Of a DNA stretch of 64,000 nucleotides, positions 27,229 through 36,156 are shown piece by piece. The DNA is from Caldivirga sp. (GTDB lineage: Archaea; Thermoproteota; Thermoprotei; Thermoproteales; Thermocladiaceae). The stretch spans positions 1 through 64,000 of the forward strand of contig NZ_JAGDXD010000009.1 of the NCBI RefSeq assembly GCF_023256255.1, read 5' to 3'. The notes below the pieces were generated by a model. The model was not told where the DNA came from. It did not search any database and saw only the letters and a list, made by a program, of their open reading frames with translations. Position numbers and translations under genes: made by a program. Every line of letters starts with the position of its first letter. Position 1 is the first letter of the stretch.

Positions 27229-27507
27229 AGGCACAATTACTCATTAAACCCAGTATTTCAATACCTCCAACCTATAGATTCAAATCCTAATGGCGTAACG
27301 CTAAATTAATACTTAACGTCTCGACATTAAGCATACATTTAATGTACCTAAAAATTCTGATGTTAAGGTGAAGTTATGCAGGTATTCTAAGCTCATTAGT
27401 GGAATGGCGCAATTGCGGGAAATTAGAGGGGTTATTAACTTGATTATTTTTCTCTTAAGGTAATGCAGTAAAAAATTAAAAGAACACAGTCTTGAAGGTT
27501 TAAGGAA

Positions 27508-27599
27508 GGGCCCGTAGTCTAGCTTGGTTAGGATGCCCGCCTCACGGGTGCTGTATCTGGGAACGCGGGAGATCCCGGGTTCGAGTCCCGGCGGGCCCA
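27508..27599 (+). tRNA. tRNA-Val (CAC) with a ~17-nt intron
   Basis: Acceptor strands GGGCCCG (27508-27514) and CGGGCCC (27592-27598) pair, with A at the discriminator position. The T arm is CCCGG-GTTCGAG-TCCCGG, and the anticodon stem is CCCGC/GCGGG. The interrupted loop begins CTCAC, giving anticodon CAC, and ends AC. Removing 27546-27562 (or one base later) leaves a 75-nt tRNA with loop CTCACAC, as in other archaeal tRNA-Val. A cut after A37 is the canonical place, but the sequence fits a cut after position 36 better. No CCA is encoded in full. Confidence 0.88.
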
Positions 27600-27651
27600 C
27601 TTTGTAATAATGTTTCCATAATGTTTTTAAGTTACTTAACCTTACCTTACT

Positions 27652-28341
27652 GTGCCTCACGGTGTCTTATCTAGGTTACTTAATCCCTTCATTAAGGGTG
27701 AGGTAGAGTTATTTAGCGAGCTTAGTGGGCATGCTAGGTTAACGCTTAAGGCCTTAGACATTATTGAGGGTGCATTAAGGAGTGGTGATTTTATTAAGGT
27801 CAAGGAGGCTGAGGTTGAGGTTAGTGTACTTGAGAATCAGGGTGATGAAATTAGTAGGATGCTTTCCCAGGAGGTTTCAACCGGTGCAATAGCTACCCCT
27901 ATAATGGGTGATGTGGAGATACTCATAGGTAAGGTTGATGATATCTTAGATAGGGTTCACATACTCTCCAGGGAGGTTAGGAGGGCTATGAGTATTTGCG
28001 TTAGCCCTGAAGTTAAGAAGGTTCTCTCAGAGGATGTTGTTGAACTCCTAATGGTTGATAGGAGGGGTGTGGAGGAGTTCATTAATCTGGCATCTACAAT
28101 AGCCAGTGGTGGGGATTGGAATAAGATAAGGAGTCATGTTTTAATAATAAGCAAATTAGAGGATGAGGTTGATGAAGCTAAGGATAGGCTTGTTGATAAG
28201 CTTTATGAACTTGCCAAGGAGGTTTCATACATTGAGTTCATGAGTCTACTCCACATAGTCTTCACGCTTGATGACATAATTGACATAACCAAGGATGCGG
28301 CGTACTTAACTTCCACAATATTAATGAGCCTAGGTGCTTAA
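27652..28341 (+). CDS. DUF47 (PhoU-like) phosphate transport regulator
   Basis: The 229-residue helical protein reads LFSELSGHARLTLKALDIIEGAL, KEAEVEVSVLENQGDEISRML and PIMGDVEILIGKVDDILDRVH, with E/D-x3-D repeats that bind metals in PhoU-like bundles. DUF47 proteins regulate PiT phosphate carriers, and the PiT gene follows after 3 bases. Start is GTG at 27652, ~50 bases beyond the tRNA. Confidence 0.88.
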   Translation: MPHGVLSRLLNPFIKGEVELFSELSGHARLTLKALDIIEGALRSGDFIKVKEAEVEVSVLENQGDEISRMLSQEVSTGAIATPIMGDVEILIGKVDDILDRVHILSREVRRAMSICVSPEVKKVLSEDVVELLMVDRRGVEEFINLASTIASGGDWNKIRSHVLIISKLEDEVDEAKDRLVDKLYELAKEVSYIEFMSLLHIVFTLDDIIDITKDAAYLTSTILMSLGA

Positions 28342-28344
28342 TTA

Positions 28345-29238
28345 ATGATAACTGAGGTTGCCTTAGCCCTAATACTAGCTTTAACCTTCCTAGTATCATC
28401 CAATAACTTATCCCTAGTGGCCGGAATGGCAGTGGGCAGTAGATTGCTTAGACCTGGGGTAGCGATGATGATTGCCCTAGCTGGATACATAGTGGGCTTA
28501 CTGGCCCAGGGAAGTGAAATGAGAGGCTATGGTGTAGCACCAGAGGGTTTACTAATACTTTCCCTAATTGGGGTCCTGGTGTTCACAATTGGTGAGGCGG
28601 CTAGAATACCAATGTCAATAACTAACTCACTCTACATGTCGTGGTCAGCCCTAGTGCTTTATAAGGATGGATTACTACCTGTTAATTTTCCGATAGTACT
28701 GTCTTCATGGTTCATAATACCCATATTACTAGCCCTGGCAGCCTACCTACTGTACCCATCATTAGTTAGGTTAACAGCTGCATCAAACCCCATTAGGAGG
28801 CTCTCCCTATATAGGTTAATCATGATTCTAACAGTGTTTCTAGTGGGCTTCTCCTTCGGTGCTAATAATCTCGGCCTAGTGTGGAGTATGCTTAGCTTCA
28901 GTAGAGTTGGCCTGGTTGGGGTAATCTTCGCCTCAACCCTAGGTGTGGTTGCAACCGGTAGAAGAACGCTCGGTCAATTCAGTAGAGGCATGTTTACACC
29001 ACCCCCAGTGTCGAGTAGTGTGACTCAGTTATTATCCTTCACGGCCCTTGAGTTAAGTACAGTATTCGCAATCCCAATCTCCCTTACGCTCTGTACAGTT
29101 GGTTCACTCCTAGGCATATCCATGGCTAGGGGCATGAGGATCATTAACACGCAGTACCTTAGGTTAATCCTAATAGGTTACGCATCAACAATGATAATAG
29201 CCTTCACCGGGGCATTATTGGTTGTTAGGTTAATTTGA
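28345..29238 (+). CDS. PiT-family inorganic phosphate transporter
   Basis: The 297-residue membrane protein has about nine helices. The PiT repeats are seen as LVSSNNLSLVAGMAVGSRLL in the first half and SFGANNLGLVWSMLSF with TLGVVATGRRTLGQFSRG in the second; these hold the paired Asn of the substrate site. Sodium or proton coupling is typical. It forms a two-gene operon with DUF47 and overlaps the convergent PGI/PMI gene by 9 bases. Confidence 0.88.
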   Translation: MITEVALALILALTFLVSSNNLSLVAGMAVGSRLLRPGVAMMIALAGYIVGLLAQGSEMRGYGVAPEGLLILSLIGVLVFTIGEAARIPMSITNSLYMSWSALVLYKDGLLPVNFPIVLSSWFIIPILLALAAYLLYPSLVRLTAASNPIRRLSLYRLIMILTVFLVGFSFGANNLGLVWSMLSFSRVGLVGVIFASTLGVVATGRRTLGQFSRGMFTPPPVSSSVTQLLSFTALELSTVFAIPISLTLCTVGSLLGISMARGMRIINTQYLRLILIGYASTMIIAFTGALLVVRLI

Positions 29239-30213
29239 TGGGCAACTAATACCCTTTATCTTCTCCTTAAGCGTATTTATTGGGTCTGTCCTAACGGGGT
29301 CAATGCCGTATAGTTCAGCTAACTTAATGCTAACTAAGCCAAGGAGCATTGAACCATAAACCTCTTGGCTGAGTCTACTCGAGCCCTTTAATTCAATAAC
29401 CTCAACATCACTTGAGTAACTCCTCACAACCTCCTCCACAGCCCTCATTAAGTAATCATGAACATCATCAGTCCTCCCCCTTATTATAATGTACTTAACA
29501 GGGTGCTTGAGCATTACTGCAACTATGTCATTATGGTCAGCCTCAGGCACAACAGCAACCACGGCAGGGGTCTTAGCGTTCTCATTAAGGTCATTCTTAA
29601 ACCTATACGCCACAGCCTGCAGCCCAAGGGGTACGAAGATCATGGGAACATGCCCCCTTATGAAGGAAGCTAACCTACCTGGTAACTCACTCTTCAACGC
29701 GTCTTCCTGGATCTTAATGCTCTCGTCAATTTCAGGTATACTTAAGTAATGGCTCAACACCCCAAGCACTGCATATAGGAGGTTAGGTAACCCAAACCTG
29801 GGGGCTATGGCTTTAGGAACCTTAACCACAGGGGCACCCCTACCCTCAAGTTCTGAGGCCAATCTACCGCCAGTAGTAACGCCCACTACTGGTATTCCTC
29901 TCTTCAATGCATCTAATGCACCGCATATTGTTTCCAGGGTTTCACCGGAGTAGCTTACAGCAATCACGAGTGACCTTGAGTCAACCCATTTAGGTATGTT
30001 GAAATCCTTGTGTACAATAATGTTGTAGCTCCACAGGGAGTCCCTTACAATATCACCCACTATGCCGGATCCACCCATTCCAGTAATGACTACGCTAGTT
30101 GGCTCGAAATCATACCTAATTGACCCAACCCTAAGGGATCTTGGGTTTAATTCCTTACCCAGTTTAAAGGACTCCAGCGATAACTTAGGCCAATCCTCAT
30201 AACCGTACAGCAT
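29230..30213 (-). CDS. Bifunctional phosphoglucose/phosphomannose isomerase
   Basis: This crenarchaeal SIS-fold enzyme interconverts glucose-6-P, mannose-6-P and fructose-6-P. The 327 residues have VVITGMGGSGIVGDIV, VSYSGETLETICGALDA, the catalytic Arg in APRFGLPNLLYAVLG, and ENAKTPAVVAVVPEADHNDI with His in the active site. All match the PGI/PMI family. A TTTAAAT box lies ~25 bases before the ATG at 30213. Confidence 0.92.
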   Translation of the reverse strand: MLYGYEDWPKLSLESFKLGKELNPRSLRVGSIRYDFEPTSVVITGMGGSGIVGDIVRDSLWSYNIIVHKDFNIPKWVDSRSLVIAVSYSGETLETICGALDALKRGIPVVGVTTGGRLASELEGRGAPVVKVPKAIAPRFGLPNLLYAVLGVLSHYLSIPEIDESIKIQEDALKSELPGRLASFIRGHVPMIFVPLGLQAVAYRFKNDLNENAKTPAVVAVVPEADHNDIVAVMLKHPVKYIIIRGRTDDVHDYLMRAVEEVVRSYSSDVEVIELKGSSRLSQEVYGSMLLGLVSIKLAELYGIDPVRTDPINTLKEKIKGISCPSN

Positions 30214-30296
30214 TATAAACCTCCAGTTTACTTGATTTAAATGCTTTAAGTCACATCATTACCGTTATTTACCTTGAAAACAACCTAAGTAAGGGT

Positions 30297-31736
30297 TCAC
30301 TTCCATGTTATGACCTCCACTGAGAAGTACGCCAGTATGCCTATTATCACTACGGTTAATGCCGAGATTACTGCACCAACTTGGAATGCGTACATTGATG
30401 GTACTGTGACTAAGAGTGGTACTTTATCCCCCGGCAGTATACCCATAAGCACCAGTGATGTGAACGTTGACTCCAGTGAACCAGCCACAGCGGGGCCAAG
30501 GGTGCCGCCTAGGTTTCTGAATACTGAGTTCATGGCTGTTGAAACCCCCATTACCTGTGGTTCCACCGAGAACACTAGTATGTTTATGAGGGACACGTTC
30601 ATTGCTGCTACCCCAGCCATGGCTAATGTTGTTGATGTTATTAATGCCGGTAAACCCAAGGGAGCCACTGCTGCCGTTATTAGGCTAAACAATGCGGCTA
30701 ATCCAGCCCCAGTCATGAGCATTCTCTTAGCGCCTATCCTAGTTATTAAGATACCTGCCACTGGCGCTACTATTAACTGAGCCACAGCCATGGGTATTGC
30801 GTATAGGCCAGTGTCGAAGATTGATAGGTTAAAGCCAACAGGCTTAGGTTCCTCAAGAAGTATTATTAGGCTTTGCTCAAATAGGAAGAGACCGAAGCCA
30901 GCAACCATTGCCGCTAAATTAGCGATTAATACATTCCTCCTAGCTAATAATGATAAGTTAATCAACGGTTGCTCCCTACCCCTCTCTATAGTTATGAATA
31001 TCCCTATGAATAGGAGAGCCACCAGGAAGGTTACTATTGTATCTGGGTTAGTCCAACCCCATATGGGTGCCTCAGTTAACCCATAGACCACTAGGCCTAA
31101 CCCAGCCCCAAGAACTATAGCGCCAGGTAAATCAACCTTAGCACTAGGGTTTCTGTACCTTGACTCCCTTATCCTGGTCACTATTAGGTACGCTACAAGT
31201 AGTACAAAGGGTATGGCAGTGTGGTATGTTGTCCTCCAGCCAAAGTACTGGCTTATGTACGCACCCAGAGGTAACGCCACTGCAGCACCAATACCAAAGG
31301 CCGCACTCACTAGACCCTGCGCCCTGGGTATTAATTCCCTTGGGAACTCCTCCCTAATTAGGCTGAAGGCTAACGCAAACATGGTTACTCCAATACCTTG
31401 AATACCCCTGAAGGCTATTAGGTATGTGAAACTAGGCGATACGCTGGTTAATGTGACTGCCACAGCATATATTATAACCACCGCTGAAAGCACCTTCTTC
31501 TTACCGTAAATGTCACCAAGTCTACCAACTATTGGCAGTAGAACTGTACCAGAGAGTAAGTATGCTGAGAGTACCCAGCTCACTTGGCTTGATGTCACCC
31601 CAAACTCCCTCTCTATCTCCGTTAATGATGGTATTAACATGCCTTCCACGTACATTACTATTACCGCTAATGCAGCAAGTATGATCATTGCCCTGTAGGC
31701 GTACTTAAGATCATACTCAGCGTTGCTGATTAGCAT
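30297..31736 (-). CDS. MFS efflux transporter, DHA2/EmrB-like
   Basis: This 479-residue membrane protein has ~14 helices. Motif A is GRLGDIYGKKKVL after helix 2, motif B-like IQGIGVTMFALAFSLI, and motif C-like AAFGIGAAVALPLGAYISQYFGWR. This pattern is typical of drug:H+ antiporters with 14 spans, which export hydrophobic compounds. No regulator is adjacent. Substrate unknown. Confidence 0.85.
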   Translation of the reverse strand: MLISNAEYDLKYAYRAMIILAALAVIVMYVEGMLIPSLTEIEREFGVTSSQVSWVLSAYLLSGTVLLPIVGRLGDIYGKKKVLSAVVIIYAVAVTLTSVSPSFTYLIAFRGIQGIGVTMFALAFSLIREEFPRELIPRAQGLVSAAFGIGAAVALPLGAYISQYFGWRTTYHTAIPFVLLVAYLIVTRIRESRYRNPSAKVDLPGAIVLGAGLGLVVYGLTEAPIWGWTNPDTIVTFLVALLFIGIFITIERGREQPLINLSLLARRNVLIANLAAMVAGFGLFLFEQSLIILLEEPKPVGFNLSIFDTGLYAIPMAVAQLIVAPVAGILITRIGAKRMLMTGAGLAALFSLITAAVAPLGLPALITSTTLAMAGVAAMNVSLINILVFSVEPQVMGVSTAMNSVFRNLGGTLGPAVAGSLESTFTSLVLMGILPGDKVPLLVTVPSMYAFQVGAVISALTVVIIGILAYFSVEVITWK

Positions 31737-31807
31737 AATGCAGCGATATCGGTAAGCCCTTTATAAACCATTCCACTTAAGCAAAAACCAATAAATAATT
31801 AAGGCGT

Positions 31808-32482
31808 GTGAGTCCAGTGGGTGCATTAAGTTTGAGGAGAAGCATAGTGCTAGATCCTCTTGAGTTCAAATTATCCAGGGCAGTTTACATTAGGGCAATG
31901 AGTGGCTTAGGCTTAAACTTCAGTAATGACGCAAAGGCAGCGGAGTTAGCGGGTGATTACTGCAGTAGTGACCCGGATCAATTATGGTCATTGAACTGGG
32001 AGACGGTAACAATCTACATGCCTCCTTACACAGGTAACCCTAATCCACGTGGATTAATAATAGCTGTTGAGGGTTTTACACTACGTAAACTATTAGGCGA
32101 TGGTGTGGTCCCTGATATAGTGGTTACCGACTTTGACTATGAACCAGATAATGTAATGGGATTTAATGGTATCGTTATTGGGCATGCCCATGGCGATAAC
32201 CTAGACGCTTACATCAAGTATGCGAAGCATGTGTCTAGATTAATACCAAGTGTTCAAGTTTGGCCCAGTAACTGTTCAATTTTAATACCAGGCTTCACCG
32301 ACGGGGATAGGGCGGTCTACCTAGCTACCTACATGGGTTCACGGCAAATTATAGTAAGGGGGTTCAATCCTGATGCGCAAATTAAGAGGAGTGATGAAGT
32401 TAAGAAGACTAAGCTTAAGCTAGCGGAGTATTTCATTGGTAGGGCAAGTAGGTTAACTAACATTAGCATTAGTAAGTACTAA
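31808..32482 (+). CDS. MptE-like 6-hydroxymethyl-dihydropterin diphosphokinase (DUF115)
   Basis: The 224 residues resemble archaeal MptE, which adds pyrophosphate to 6-hydroxymethyl-7,8-dihydropterin on the route to folate-like C1 carriers. The visible motifs are AVEGFTLRKLLGDGVVPDIVVTDFDYEPD (metal-binding DxD, shorter here) and IGHAHGDNLDAY with a later ILIPGFTDGDRAVYLATYMG, all typical of DUF115. Start is GTG at 31808. The next gene, a GT2, follows 36 bases later. Confidence 0.85.
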   Translation: MSPVGALSLRRSIVLDPLEFKLSRAVYIRAMSGLGLNFSNDAKAAELAGDYCSSDPDQLWSLNWETVTIYMPPYTGNPNPRGLIIAVEGFTLRKLLGDGVVPDIVVTDFDYEPDNVMGFNGIVIGHAHGDNLDAYIKYAKHVSRLIPSVQVWPSNCSILIPGFTDGDRAVYLATYMGSRQIIVRGFNPDAQIKRSDEVKKTKLKLAEYFIGRASRLTNISISKY

Positions 32483-32508
32483 TGGTAATGCCTAGAGAAT
32501 CCTAATAA

Positions 32509-32517
32509 CTTATAAAT
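32509..32517 (+). promoter_or_regulatory. TATA box of the GT2 gene
   Basis: CTTATAAAT ends just before the GTG at 32519. With the usual ~25-base spacing, transcription would start near 32537, where another in-frame GTG stands. This decides for the shorter protein start. Confidence 0.5.
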
Positions 32518-32536
32518 CGTGAGGCATTTAATCCAG

Positions 32537-33454
32537 GTGCATAGGGATTTATCAGAATGCATCACTGTAGTTATTCCAGCAAAGAATGAGGAGAAGGGGC
32601 TTGAATTCACGTTAAAGGAGCTAAGCGAACTAGGGTTCAATGATGTAATAGTTGTTGATGGTCACTCCACTGATAACACTGTTAACGTTGCGAGGAAATA
32701 CGGTGCACTAGTCATTGAGCAGCCGGGGGATGGGAAGGCTGACGCAGTGTATTATGGTTTAAGACTGGTTAAGAAGCCGTATGTCTTAATAATTGATGGC
32801 GATGGTACTTACGATCCGTCTTACATCCGACCAATGGTAACTAAGGCAATTAATGATGACTTAGATGAAGTGCTTGGAGCAAGGACTTGGGGTAGGGAGA
32901 ATATTCCATTAATTAATAGATTCGGTAACAGGATACTTACATCATTGTTTAACGTAATGTTTGGAACAACCCTATCAGATGTATTAACAGGCATGTACCT
33001 ACTAAGGACAAGTATGGCTAAGGCCATAATACCCTCAACCAGGGGATTCAGCGTAGAGGTTGATATTGCATCACAGGTTGCATCCATGGGTAAGATTGGC
33101 GAAGTTCCCGTTAAGTACCGTAAGAGAATTGGGGATCCTAAATTAAGGTGGACTCATGGCATAAGCATAGGTATAGACATAATTAGGCTAATGGCAAGGT
33201 TTAACCCCCTACTCATACTTGCATTACTAGCAAGCCTACTCGTGGTTCCAGGGATAGTGTTAACAGTATATGTGGCATCGCAGTTAATTGTTAATCATGT
33301 TAACCACTTCATATGGGGTATCATAGCCTTTCAACTAGACACCACAGGCCTACTTGGGATCTTGATCTCATTAACCACATTAATGATTAAGAGAATGGAG
33401 TATAGGCTTATTAGATTATTCACTAAGAGGGAGACTGAGTGTACGCCAGTATGA
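32537..33454 (+). CDS. GT2 glycosyltransferase, dolichyl-phosphate-mannose-synthase-like, with two membrane helices
   Basis: The catalytic domain shows ITVVIPAKNEEKGLEFTL, VVDGHSTDNTVNVARKYGA, the DxD motif in IIDGDGTYDPSYI, and DVLTGMYLLRTSMAK. After the GT2 domain (~1-225) come two helices (LLILALLASLLVVPGIVLTV and GIIAFQLDTTGLLGILISL), so it should act on lipid-linked sugar at the membrane, for N-glycan or surface-polysaccharide synthesis. UDP-sugar dehydrogenase lies next door. I chose GTG 32537 because the TATA box lies right before the alternative GTG at 32519. Confidence 0.87.
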   Translation: MHRDLSECITVVIPAKNEEKGLEFTLKELSELGFNDVIVVDGHSTDNTVNVARKYGALVIEQPGDGKADAVYYGLRLVKKPYVLIIDGDGTYDPSYIRPMVTKAINDDLDEVLGARTWGRENIPLINRFGNRILTSLFNVMFGTTLSDVLTGMYLLRTSMAKAIIPSTRGFSVEVDIASQVASMGKIGEVPVKYRKRIGDPKLRWTHGISIGIDIIRLMARFNPLLILALLASLLVVPGIVLTVYVASQLIVNHVNHFIWGIIAFQLDTTGLLGILISLTTLMIKRMEYRLIRLFTKRETECTPV

Positions 33455-33534
33455 TTAATACCCTAATCCTCATTATGCGGCTTAAGATTAAGGATAGTTG
33501 ATTCCTGTTTATTTTATCGCCTTAGTTAAGGTTA

Positions 33535-34917
33535 TCATTGTTTTACGGTTGGTCTACCCACAGCCATGTAAATGACACCAGGCGGTGGGCTTCTCCAATC
33601 CTTAATCATATGCCTTGAGTCCACTATAGCAATCCTACTTAGGCCTGTTAATTGAATTATCCTAGTCAGTGTTAACTCACCGTAATCACTATGGTCAGTT
33701 GCTATTACCACTACGTTAGCTCCCTTTAACGCATCCTCAATACTGTTAGTTAACCTAACTCCCCACTCCTCAAGGGTCTTATCGAATTTAACATAAGGGT
33801 CGTGGACAATAACGTTCATTGTGTTCCTCAGGTAATTAATTATATCGTAGGATGGGCTAAGCCTAGTGTCATCAACATTACCCCTAAAGGCTAAGCCCAG
33901 TACAGCCACCTTAGGTCTACTAACCCCCAGTTCATTTGCGGCAATCCTAATCAACTCAGCCACATAAGCAGGCGCATACTCATTAATTCCCCTAGCCGTT
34001 TGAGTGAGCCTCATGTTGAAGCCAATCTTCTCAGCTGCATACATTAGGAAGTAGGGGTAAACTGGTATGCATGATCCACCAACCCCAGGGCCAGGCTTAT
34101 GAAGATTAGAGTAGGGTTGACTATTGGCTGCCTCCCTAATTTCATCGAAGTCTAACCCAAGTAACCTAGCTAATTGAGCAAGTTCATTGGCTAAGGCTAT
34201 ATTAACATCTCTATAAGCTCCCTCGGCAAGCTTCTCGAACTCGGCAGCCGTTGGGTTAGATAACACTAAGGTGCCCTTCTTAGCTATGGCGCCATATAGC
34301 GTAGATGCCACTCTACTGCTAATGGGTCCAACGCCACCAATCACCTTAGGGTAACGCTCCTCAATATCAGCTATAGCCCTACCAACGTATATGCGTTCAG
34401 GTGAATAAGCCAGCGCATAATCCTTCTCAACCTTTAAACCACTCACCCTCTCAAGTATGGGTAAGGCAACATCCATTGTAGTACCCGGTGGGACTGAGGA
34501 CTCTATTATCACTAAGTCACCTGCCTTAAGCCCCTTAGCCACGTTCTCTATTGATGCCTTAAAGGAGTCGAAGACAGGCTTCTTATCCTTACTTAAGTAA
34601 ACTGGGACAGTGATTATCTTTACGTTACTTAACCTTGACGCCTCAACACCATTAGTAGTGTAACTTATCCTATCCCTAAGCCTCCTCAACTCCTCCTCAA
34701 CCTGCCTATCACTTAGCCTAAGTTCACATGCGTCAAGCTTCTTAATCTTCTCCGCATCAACATCAACACCAATAACCCTAGCCCCAGCCCTAAGCCACAC
34801 GGCAGCAATAGCTGTACCAACGTAACCCATGCCGTAGACTGATACTGTTAATGAGCCATTCCTCAAGGCATTAATCAGCTCCTCACTGCTCATTAACATT
34901 AGGTTAAGGTTACCCAT
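33535..34917 (-). CDS. Nucleotide-sugar dehydrogenase (UDP-ManNAc/UDP-glucose dehydrogenase family)
   Basis: This NAD-dependent enzyme oxidises a UDP-sugar to a UDP-uronic acid. The 460 residues show the Rossmann loop VYGMGYVGTAIAAVWLRAGA, VIIESSVPPGTT, YSPERIYVGRAI, KLAEGAYRDVNIALANELA (catalytic Lys) and the catalytic Cys in PGVGGSCIPVYPYF. The ERIYVGRAI form points to the WecC-like group. The neighbouring GT2 suggests a surface glycan role. Exact sugar unproven. Confidence 0.9.
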   Translation of the reverse strand: MGNLNLMLMSSEELINALRNGSLTVSVYGMGYVGTAIAAVWLRAGARVIGVDVDAEKIKKLDACELRLSDRQVEEELRRLRDRISYTTNGVEASRLSNVKIITVPVYLSKDKKPVFDSFKASIENVAKGLKAGDLVIIESSVPPGTTMDVALPILERVSGLKVEKDYALAYSPERIYVGRAIADIEERYPKVIGGVGPISSRVASTLYGAIAKKGTLVLSNPTAAEFEKLAEGAYRDVNIALANELAQLARLLGLDFDEIREAANSQPYSNLHKPGPGVGGSCIPVYPYFLMYAAEKIGFNMRLTQTARGINEYAPAYVAELIRIAANELGVSRPKVAVLGLAFRGNVDDTRLSPSYDIINYLRNTMNVIVHDPYVKFDKTLEEWGVRLTNSIEDALKGANVVVIATDHSDYGELTLTRIIQLTGLSRIAIVDSRHMIKDWRSPPPGVIYMAVGRPTVKQ

Positions 34918-35044
34918 AATTCACCGTTAACCCTAGGGCTTATTAATTTTGGCTAGGAAAAGGCCACCGTACACCTAGGCTCAAACATTGTATAGAGGAC
35001 ATTTCAGTAAAGCATAAAAACAATACCATGCTGAATGCTGACAG

Positions 35045-35166
35045 GCCCCGGTAGCTCAGCCTGGTTGGAGCGCCCAGGGGATGAGGGTAACCCCACTCCC
35101 CGCGCATGCCTCGTAAGCAAACACTGAGCAAGCGGGAGGTCCCGGGTTCGAATCCCGGCCGGGGCT
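35045..35166 (+). tRNA. tRNA-Thr (CGT) with two introns
   Basis: Acceptor strands GCCCCGG (35045-35051) and CCGGGGC (35159-35165) pair; T is the discriminator. D arm is GCTC...GAGC and T arm CCCGG-GTTCGAA-CCCGG. Exon 1 ends ...GCGCCC at 35075. Intron 1 (35076-35107, 32 nt) interrupts the anticodon stem at about position 29/30 and folds into a G/C-rich hairpin (GGGGA...TCCCC). Exon 2 GCCTCGTA gives anticodon CGT. Intron 2 (35116-35130, 15 nt) is at the canonical 37/38 site. The spliced tRNA is 75 nt with stem CCCGC/GCGGG. Confidence 0.88.
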
Positions 35167-35284
35167 CTAATACTAGGCATGCCTCAAGCCATTTTGTGTC
35201 AGCTTAAAGATGGTGTTGAATGAGTAATGTAGGCTATTACTAATGAGGAAACACTTATTTCAGTGAACCCTAGTATTAATCCAC

Positions 35285-35670
35285 GTGGAGTATCATAAAT
35301 GGTTTGCGCAAGCCATAAGGGATTTGAAGACTGTAGGGAACGCTTTAGGTTCAGGGGGGACTACTATGCATGCGCATTCTGGGCACAGCAGGCAGCAGAG
35401 AAGGCTTTGAAGGCGTTATTGATCAGTAGAGGTAAGGTACTTAAGACTCATGACCTTATAGAGCTTAGTTACACTATAAGAGATGAACTTCACATTGATG
35501 TGTCGCAGGTGATTGATGATTTAAGGGAATTAACGGCACATTATACGATAGCCCTTTATCCTGATGCAGCCAATGGATTACCTTATGAAGTGTATACTGA
35601 GGCAAGGGCCAAGGAGGCTTTAGAGAGGGCCAGGAGGGTGATTGAATGGGTAAGGCAAAATCTGCATTAG
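35285..35670 (+). pseudogene. HEPN domain gene with a frameshift in a G6 run
   Basis: From GTG 35285 the frame reads VEYHKWFAQAIRDLKTVGNA, the expected HEPN N-terminus, then reaches a run of six G at 35364-35369. After it, the conserved part YYACAFWAQQAAEKALKALL and LKTHDLIELSYTIRD lies in another frame. Seven G would join both into one normal HEPN protein of ~129 residues. In that frame the gene ends at 35670, overlapping the MNT start. A start at 35299 would give an unnatural N-terminus. It may be a true mutation, slippage-prone phase variation, or a sequencing error. Confidence 0.75.
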
Positions 35671-36005
35671 AAAGCCAGGTTATAATGCTTAAGAGAGCCT
35701 GGGGGTTTATAAGTAAGGTTAAGTCCAGGTTAAGCATAATTGATGTTTACGTGGTTGGTTCAAGGGCTAGGGGAGATTATACTGATGTCAGTGATATAGA
35801 CCTTGTGATAATAAGTAATGATGTTAAGGGGTTGAATCAACTGGAGAGGAGGCTGCTTCTTAAGGATCTTCTTGAGCCTCGCGTTGAATTCTTCATATAC
35901 ACTAAGGATGAGTGGGATGAGGAGGCTTCAGTCTGGGTGAGTGAATTAAAGCGGGAGGCTGTTAGATTAATTGACCTACTAAAGGAATATAATGCTACCG
36001 TTTAA
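35646..36005 (+). CDS. MNT-type nucleotidyltransferase (partner of HEPN)
   Basis: The 119 residues show IIDVYVVGSRARGDYTDVSD followed by IDLVIISND, the intact GS...DxD active site of minimal nucleotidyltransferases, and a third acidic position in RVEFFIYTKDE. It overlaps the HEPN frame by 25 bases, the normal coupling in HEPN-MNT modules. The order here is HEPN first, as in the pair at 5503-6263. With the HEPN frame broken, it may be an orphan antitoxin that still counters HEPN proteins in trans. Confidence 0.85.
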   Translation: MGKAKSALESQVIMLKRAWGFISKVKSRLSIIDVYVVGSRARGDYTDVSDIDLVIISNDVKGLNQLERRLLLKDLLEPRVEFFIYTKDEWDEEASVWVSELKREAVRLIDLLKEYNATV

Positions 36006-36156
36006 TGAGAGCCGCATGAATGGGTGTCTTCACTGGGATTCGGCTTAATTTACGTAGAGATAATGAGTGGTGTAAAGCTTAAATACTTACTTGAATTATG
36101 GTGCTTGATGCGGTTTCTTCTCAAGTAAGGAGGAATTCGTAAAGGAGCTTACGAAG

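Noticed and set aside
27313-27660. Minus-strand frame of 115 codons across the tRNA-Val gene
   Set aside because: It contains GPPGLEPGIS, the well-known false reading opposite a tRNA; the rest has no coding character.
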